DNA of 6,683 nt, from NCBI GenBank assembly GCA_903844585.1, contig CAIMUD010000079.1:1-6683 (forward strand), written 5' to 3'. Both the position numbers and the translations under genes were made by a program. Of this stretch, positions 6,196-6,683 are shown in pieces. The number at the start of each line of letters is the position of its first letter. The first letter of the stretch is position 1. The notes beneath the pieces are model-generated. The model was not told the DNA's origin. It was given only the letters and a program-made list of their open reading frames with translations, and searched no databases. This DNA comes from an uncultured Actinomycetes bacterium (lineage in GTDB: Bacteria; Actinomycetota; Actinomycetes; Nanopelagicales; Nanopelagicaceae).

Positions 6196-6683
6196 TTGCT
6201 GCAACCTCCATTACATATTTATCTACCGGCAAACCTTCGCGGTTCGCCTTTTCAATTGCTGCAAGTACACGTGCATAGTCGCGTGGCATAACAAGTGAAA
6301 TGCGATTTACGGCGGCGTTCCAATCTGCAAGCAGACCTTGTGCAACTTCTGATCCAGTCTCGGCGTGGAAAGCAGAGATGATTGTGCGAAGTACCTCTTT
6401 CTGATCTTCAGGAACGGCGATGATGTCAACTAATTCGCCATTAACTAAGGCTGGATCTAAATCAAGAACAAATGCTCGCCCGCCAGACATGCCTGCCGCA
6501 AAGTTTCGACCCGTGCGACCGAGTACAACAACTGTTCCACCAGTCATGTATTCACATCCGTGGTCACCAACGCCTTCAACTACCGCAATAGCGCCAGAGT
6601 TACGAACGCAAAAGCGCTCCCCTACAAGTCCTCGAATATAAATCTGCCCGGATGTTGATCCGTAACCAATAACGTTTCCGGCG
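6188..6683 (-). CDS. gltB: Glutamate synthase (NADPH) large subunit, C-terminal fragment
   Basis: This is the last 164 or so codons of gltB; the rest lies beyond the right edge. The visible part opens with [17 protein letters not shown] and continues through [36 protein letters not shown] and [11 protein letters not shown]. This is the glycine-repeat right-handed beta-helix (GXGXG) domain that closes the large subunit after the FMN/synthase domain. It ends with a helical tail up to EVAANG. The catalytic amidotransferase and synthase domains are not in the window. The stop TGA at 6190-6188 lies inside the beginning of gltD. The reading frame is open to the window edge, so an internal methionine at 6547 is not a start. 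The complete protein would normally be about 1,500 residues. Confidence 0.96.
   Translation of the reverse strand, partial: AGNVIGYGSTSGQIYIRGLVGERFCVRNSGAIAVVEGVGDHGCEYMTGGTVVVLGRTGRNFAAGMSGGRAFVLDLDPALVNGELVDIIAVPEDQKEVLRTIISAFHAETGSEVAQGLLADWNAAVNRISLVMPRDYARVLAAIEKANREGLPVDKYVMEVAANG

Noticed and set aside
6196..6204. TTG start at 6204 for gltD
   Set aside because: The GGAGG directly abuts this codon with no spacing, while the ATG at 6195 has good spacing and matches the usual GltD N-terminus.
1..6683. Mobile element, CRISPR array, toxin-antitoxin or defence system
   Set aside because: No repeats, transposase, integrase or defence-type proteins are present. All space is taken by metabolic, transport and regulatory genes with short gaps.

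Overview
The window is an ordinary-looking stretch of actinobacterial chromosome in which every supported gene lies on the minus strand. Base composition looks moderate, in the mid-40s percent G+C by eye. The pyruvate kinase, ANTAR regulator and glutamate synthase sequences read as actinobacterial. A compact actinobacterium of lower G+C than streptomycetes, for example a freshwater planktonic lineage, would fit; that placement is inference. No mobile element, CRISPR array, phage gene or rRNA is visible.

In transcription order (right to left): the 3' end of gltB (large subunit of NADPH glutamate synthase, cut by the window edge), gltD (small subunit, overlapping gltB by 8 nt), pyk (pyruvate kinase), a short tRNA with anticodon CAA, a REC-ANTAR response regulator resembling PdtaR, then a branched-chain amino-acid ABC transporter: secreted binding protein (livK-like), permease livH, and the start of a second permease (livM) running off the left edge. 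Gaps are short (1 to about 130 nt). They hold candidate promoters before pyk, the tRNA and livK, and a strong terminator-like hairpin between livK and livH.

Functionally, glutamate synthase makes glutamate from glutamine and 2-oxoglutarate, the transporter imports branched-chain or related amino acids, and pyruvate kinase controls the end of glycolysis. The region therefore sits at a carbon/nitrogen junction with an RNA-binding ANTAR regulator in the middle. From memory, a similar order (gltBD, pyk, ANTAR regulator, liv genes) occurs in streptomycetes, so the layout is probably ancestral rather than acquired.

The most unusual spot is the tRNA/regulator junction. The tRNA reads CAA (leucine, codon UUG) but has a 5-nt variable loop, whereas bacterial tRNA-Leu normally has a long variable arm. 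Its last nucleotide is one base from the regulator's start codon, and the only Shine-Dalgarno-like sequence for that gene lies inside the tRNA acceptor stem.
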